Assembly (NCBI GenBank): GCA_030040495.1
Contig: JASHTP010000436.1
Location: 1 to 7,722, forward strand
Source: Alphaproteobacteria bacterium
GTDB lineage: Bacteria; Pseudomonadota; Alphaproteobacteria; ATCC43930; CGMCC-115725
Direction of reading: 5' to 3'
DNA length: 7,722 nucleotides
Within the stretch, counting starts at the first letter, position 1. Each line of letters starts with the position of its first letter. The notes below the pieces were generated by a model. It ran no database searches. It saw only the letters and a list, made by a program, of their open reading frames with translations, and was not told where the DNA came from. The translations under genes were made by a program, and so were the position numbers. Below are positions 6,225 to 7,722 of this stretch, piece after piece.

Positions 6225-6243
6225 TCTAGAAACCCCGGCGTGA
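6190..6243 (+). CDS. Possible 17-codon leader ORF coupled to queC
   Basis: The frame reads ATG at 6190 to TGA at 6241-6243 and encodes MAHALESKPRHSLETPA. A good Shine-Dalgarno (GGAG at 6181-6184, followed by AAGG) stands 5 bases before the ATG. The stop overlaps the queC GTG as GTGA, the same kind of junction as the ATGA overlaps at queC-queE and queE-queD. queC itself lacks a clear Shine-Dalgarno, so coupling from this ORF would explain how it is translated. The codons include CAT twice, CTT, TCT and CTA, which look uncommon in the neighbouring genes. It is short enough to have arisen by chance; conservation is unknown. Confidence 0.4.
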   Translation: MAHALESKPRHSLETPA

Positions 6244-6947
6244 CCAGCGACAGGGCCATGGTGCTGTTTTCCGGCGGGCAGGATTCGACCACCTGCCTCG
6301 CCTGGGCGCTCGACCGCTTCGCCGCGGTGGAGACGGTGGCCTTCGACTATGGCCAGCGCCACCGCGTCGAGCTCGCCTGCCGCGAGCGCGTCCGGGCGGA
6401 GCTGGTCCGGCGCTTCCCAGGCTGGGCGGCGCGGCTCGGCGAGGACCATCTCCTCGATCTCGGCGTGCTCGGCCGGATCAGCGACACCGCGCTCACCCGC
6501 GAGGCGGCGATCGCGCTTGGCGAGAACGGCCTCCCCACCACCTTCGTCCCCGGCCGAAACCTGGTCTTCCTTGCCTTTGCCGCCGCCCTCGCCTATCGCC
6601 GCGACGCCCGCCACCTCGTCGCCGGCATGTGCGAGACCGATTTCTCCGGCTATCCCGATTGCCGCGATGACACGATGAAGGCGATGCAGGTGGCGCTCAA
6701 TCTCGGCATGGAGCGGCGCTTCGTCGTCGAGACGCCGCTGATGTGGCTCGACAAGGCCGAGACCTGGGAGCTCGCCGAACGGCTCGGCGGCGCCGATCTC
6801 GTAGAGCTCGTCCGCACCGAGACCCATAGCTGCTATCTCGGCGAGCGCGGCCAGCTGCACGAGTGGGGCCATGGCTGCGGCGCCTGCCCGGCCTGCGAAC
6901 TGCGCGCCAAGGGCTGGCGGCGCTACCGCGCAGCGGCCGCGCCATGA
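6240..6947 (+). CDS. queC: 7-cyano-7-deazaguanine (preQ0) synthase QueC
   Basis: QueC converts 7-carboxy-7-deazaguanine and ammonia to preQ0 with ATP in the cytoplasm, in the pathway to queuosine. The 235-residue product has the PP-loop ATP-binding motif SGGQDS (11-16) followed by TTCL, FDYGQRHRVEL (35-45), VPGRNLVFL (103-111), GYPDCRDD (137-144), and the C-terminal zinc site C198, C213, C216, C219 (CYLGERGQLHEWGHGCGACPACELRAKGW region). The GTG at 6240 is chosen because its neighbour ORF's stop overlaps it; ATG at 6258 (codon 7) is the alternative and would still keep the PP-loop. An in-frame stop at 6204-6206 rules out a longer protein. It ends in an ATGA overlap with queE. Confidence 0.95.
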   Translation: MTSDRAMVLFSGGQDSTTCLAWALDRFAAVETVAFDYGQRHRVELACRERVRAELVRRFPGWAARLGEDHLLDLGVLGRISDTALTREAAIALGENGLPTTFVPGRNLVFLAFAAALAYRRDARHLVAGMCETDFSGYPDCRDDTMKAMQVALNLGMERRFVVETPLMWLDKAETWELAERLGGADLVELVRTETHSCYLGERGQLHEWGHGCGACPACELRAKGWRRYRAAAAP

Positions 6948-7576
6948 GCTACGCGGTGAAGGAGATCTTCTACACGCTGCAGGGCGAAGGCGCCAACGTC
7001 GGCCGGCCCGCGGTCTTCTGCCGCTTCGCCGGTTGCAACCTGTGGAGCGGGCGCGAGGCGGACCGGGCCGAGGCGCAGTGCCGCTTCTGCGACACCGACT
7101 TCGTCGGCACCGACGGGCCCGGCGGCGGCCGCTTCGCCGATGCCGAGGCGCTCGCCGAGGCGGTCGCGCGCGCCTGGCCGGGCGAGATGCCGCACCGCTT
7201 CGTCGTCTGCACCGGCGGCGAGCCGCTGCTGCAGCTCGACGCGCCGCTGATCGCGGCATTGCACGCGCGGGGATTCGAGATTGCGGTCGAGACCAACGGC
7301 ACTTGCGCCGCGCCCGACGGGCTCGACTGGATCTGCGTCAGCCCCAAGGCCGGCGCCGGGCTGGCGCTGACTTCGGGCGACGAGCTGAAGCTCGTCTTCC
7401 CGCAGCCGGGCGCCGAACCCGAGCGCTTCGAGCACCTCGCCTTCGATCATTTCTTCCTGCAGCCGATGGACGGGCCCGAGCGCGAGCGCAACACCGAGGC
7501 GGCGGTGCGCTTCTGCCTCGCTCATCCGCGCTGGCGCTTGAGCCTGCAGACCCACAAGCTCATCGGCATCCCATGA
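6944..7576 (+). CDS. queE: 7-carboxy-7-deazaguanine synthase QueE
   Basis: QueE is a radical-SAM enzyme that contracts the ring of 6-carboxy-5,6,7,8-tetrahydropterin to 7-carboxy-7-deazaguanine. The product is 210 residues and begins MSYAVKEIFYTLQGEGANVGRPAVF, a typical QueE start. The cluster cysteines are C31, C46 and C49, spaced CX14CX2C rather than the CX3CX2C common to radical-SAM proteins; this longer spacing is known for QueE of the Burkholderia type. GGEP (91-94) and VETNGT (115-120) are further SAM-binding and family motifs, and it ends LQTHKLIGIP. The ATG overlaps the queC stop, and its own TGA overlaps the queD ATG, so all three are translationally coupled. A longer in-frame start at 6863, inside queC, is not supported. 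Confidence 0.95.
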   Translation: MSYAVKEIFYTLQGEGANVGRPAVFCRFAGCNLWSGREADRAEAQCRFCDTDFVGTDGPGGGRFADAEALAEAVARAWPGEMPHRFVVCTGGEPLLQLDAPLIAALHARGFEIAVETNGTCAAPDGLDWICVSPKAGAGLALTSGDELKLVFPQPGAEPERFEHLAFDHFFLQPMDGPERERNTEAAVRFCLAHPRWRLSLQTHKLIGIP

Positions 7577-7722
7577 CCACCGAGATCGTCAAGGAGTTCC
7601 GCTTCGACGCCGCGCATTTCCTGCCGACGGCGCCGGAAGGCCATCCCTATCGCAGGATGCACGGCCATTCCTTCACCGTCGCGGTGGTGGTCGCCGCCTT
7701 CAAGGGCATGAGGATCGACAGC
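7573..7722 (+). CDS. queD: 6-carboxytetrahydropterin synthase family protein QueD (partial, C-terminus beyond right edge)
   Basis: The first 50 residues of a COG0720 (PTPS/QueD) protein are present; full-length QueD has about 120. QueD converts dihydroneopterin triphosphate to 6-carboxy-5,6,7,8-tetrahydropterin, the substrate of QueE. The zinc histidines are all visible: H15 (FDAAHFLP), H30 and H32 (MHGHSF). An ungapped match from memory to E. coli QueD (FEAAHRLPHVPEGHKCGRLHGHSF) puts Y26 (GHPYRRMHGH) at the position of the catalytic cysteine. The codon is TAT, one base from Cys TGT. No cysteine occurs in the visible part. Operon position, with an ATGA overlap with queE, supports a role in the deazaguanine pathway, but the active-site change means its chemistry should not be taken for granted. 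Confidence 0.85.
   Translation, partial: MTTEIVKEFRFDAAHFLPTAPEGHPYRRMHGHSFTVAVVVAAFKGMRIDS

Noticed and set aside
5873..6229. A 118-codon plus-strand frame overlapping the 84-residue ORF
   Set aside because: It lacks a Shine-Dalgarno, has shadow-like Arg/Pro/Ala composition, and the alternative frame has a good ribosome site and a membrane segment.
6141..6239. A preQ1 riboswitch before queC
   Set aside because: No arrangement of the P1 stem, C-rich loop and A-rich tail of preQ1-I could be fitted, nor a recognisable class II or III form. The hairpins seen are described as an unassigned leader instead.
6863..6943. An in-frame N-terminal extension of queE starting at 6863
   Set aside because: It would overlap the zinc-site coding part of queC; QueE proteins start just where the 6944 ATG begins, and ATGA overlap matches the next junction.
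6039..7259. A 406-codon minus-strand frame opposite queC and queE
   Set aside because: It is antisense to two enzymes with all catalytic motifs and ATGA coupling; its arginine-rich start is typical of a shadow.

Overview
The window is chromosomal DNA of a very GC-rich bacterium (about 70% G+C by eye), most likely an alphaproteobacterium. Three things point there: the free-standing 41-residue cysteine-poor form of ribosomal protein L36, the AlaC, GlcD and QueC sequence types, and the intergenic palindromes ending in CCCGGCGATGACG that are familiar from Rhizobiales and Rhodospirillales. I cannot name a genus. No mobile genes, tRNA, rRNA or CRISPR were seen. The content is core metabolism with small non-coding structures between the genes.

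Positions 1-4958 are all on the minus strand, so they are transcribed from right to left. In transcription order they are: alaC, a PLP-dependent glutamate-pyruvate aminotransferase; an unassigned SAM-dependent methyltransferase; rpmJ (L36), with its own good promoter and its own intrinsic terminator; then glcD and glcE, subunits of glycolate oxidase. glcE runs off the left edge.

Positions 5080-7722 are on the plus strand. They hold an OsmC-family peroxidase-like protein, divergent from alaC; a non-coding stretch of about 290 bp dominated by palindromes; an 84-residue membrane-anchored or secreted protein of unknown function; and a tightly packed queC-queE-queD operon. The que genes act in the route from GTP to the 7-deazaguanine precursor preQ0, used for queuosine in tRNA. 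QueD makes 6-carboxytetrahydropterin, QueE rearranges it to 7-carboxy-7-deazaguanine, and QueC converts that to preQ0. Both que junctions are ATGA overlaps, and queD is cut by the right edge.

Two points in the que region deserve most attention. First, the visible part of QueD keeps the three zinc histidines but has tyrosine where the catalytic cysteine of canonical QueD sits. Second, queC is preceded by a possible 17-codon leader ORF whose TGA stop overlaps the queC GTG start and whose start region lies in two mutually exclusive hairpins. That arrangement suggests translational coupling or attenuation. I found no sign of a wholly new multi-gene system.
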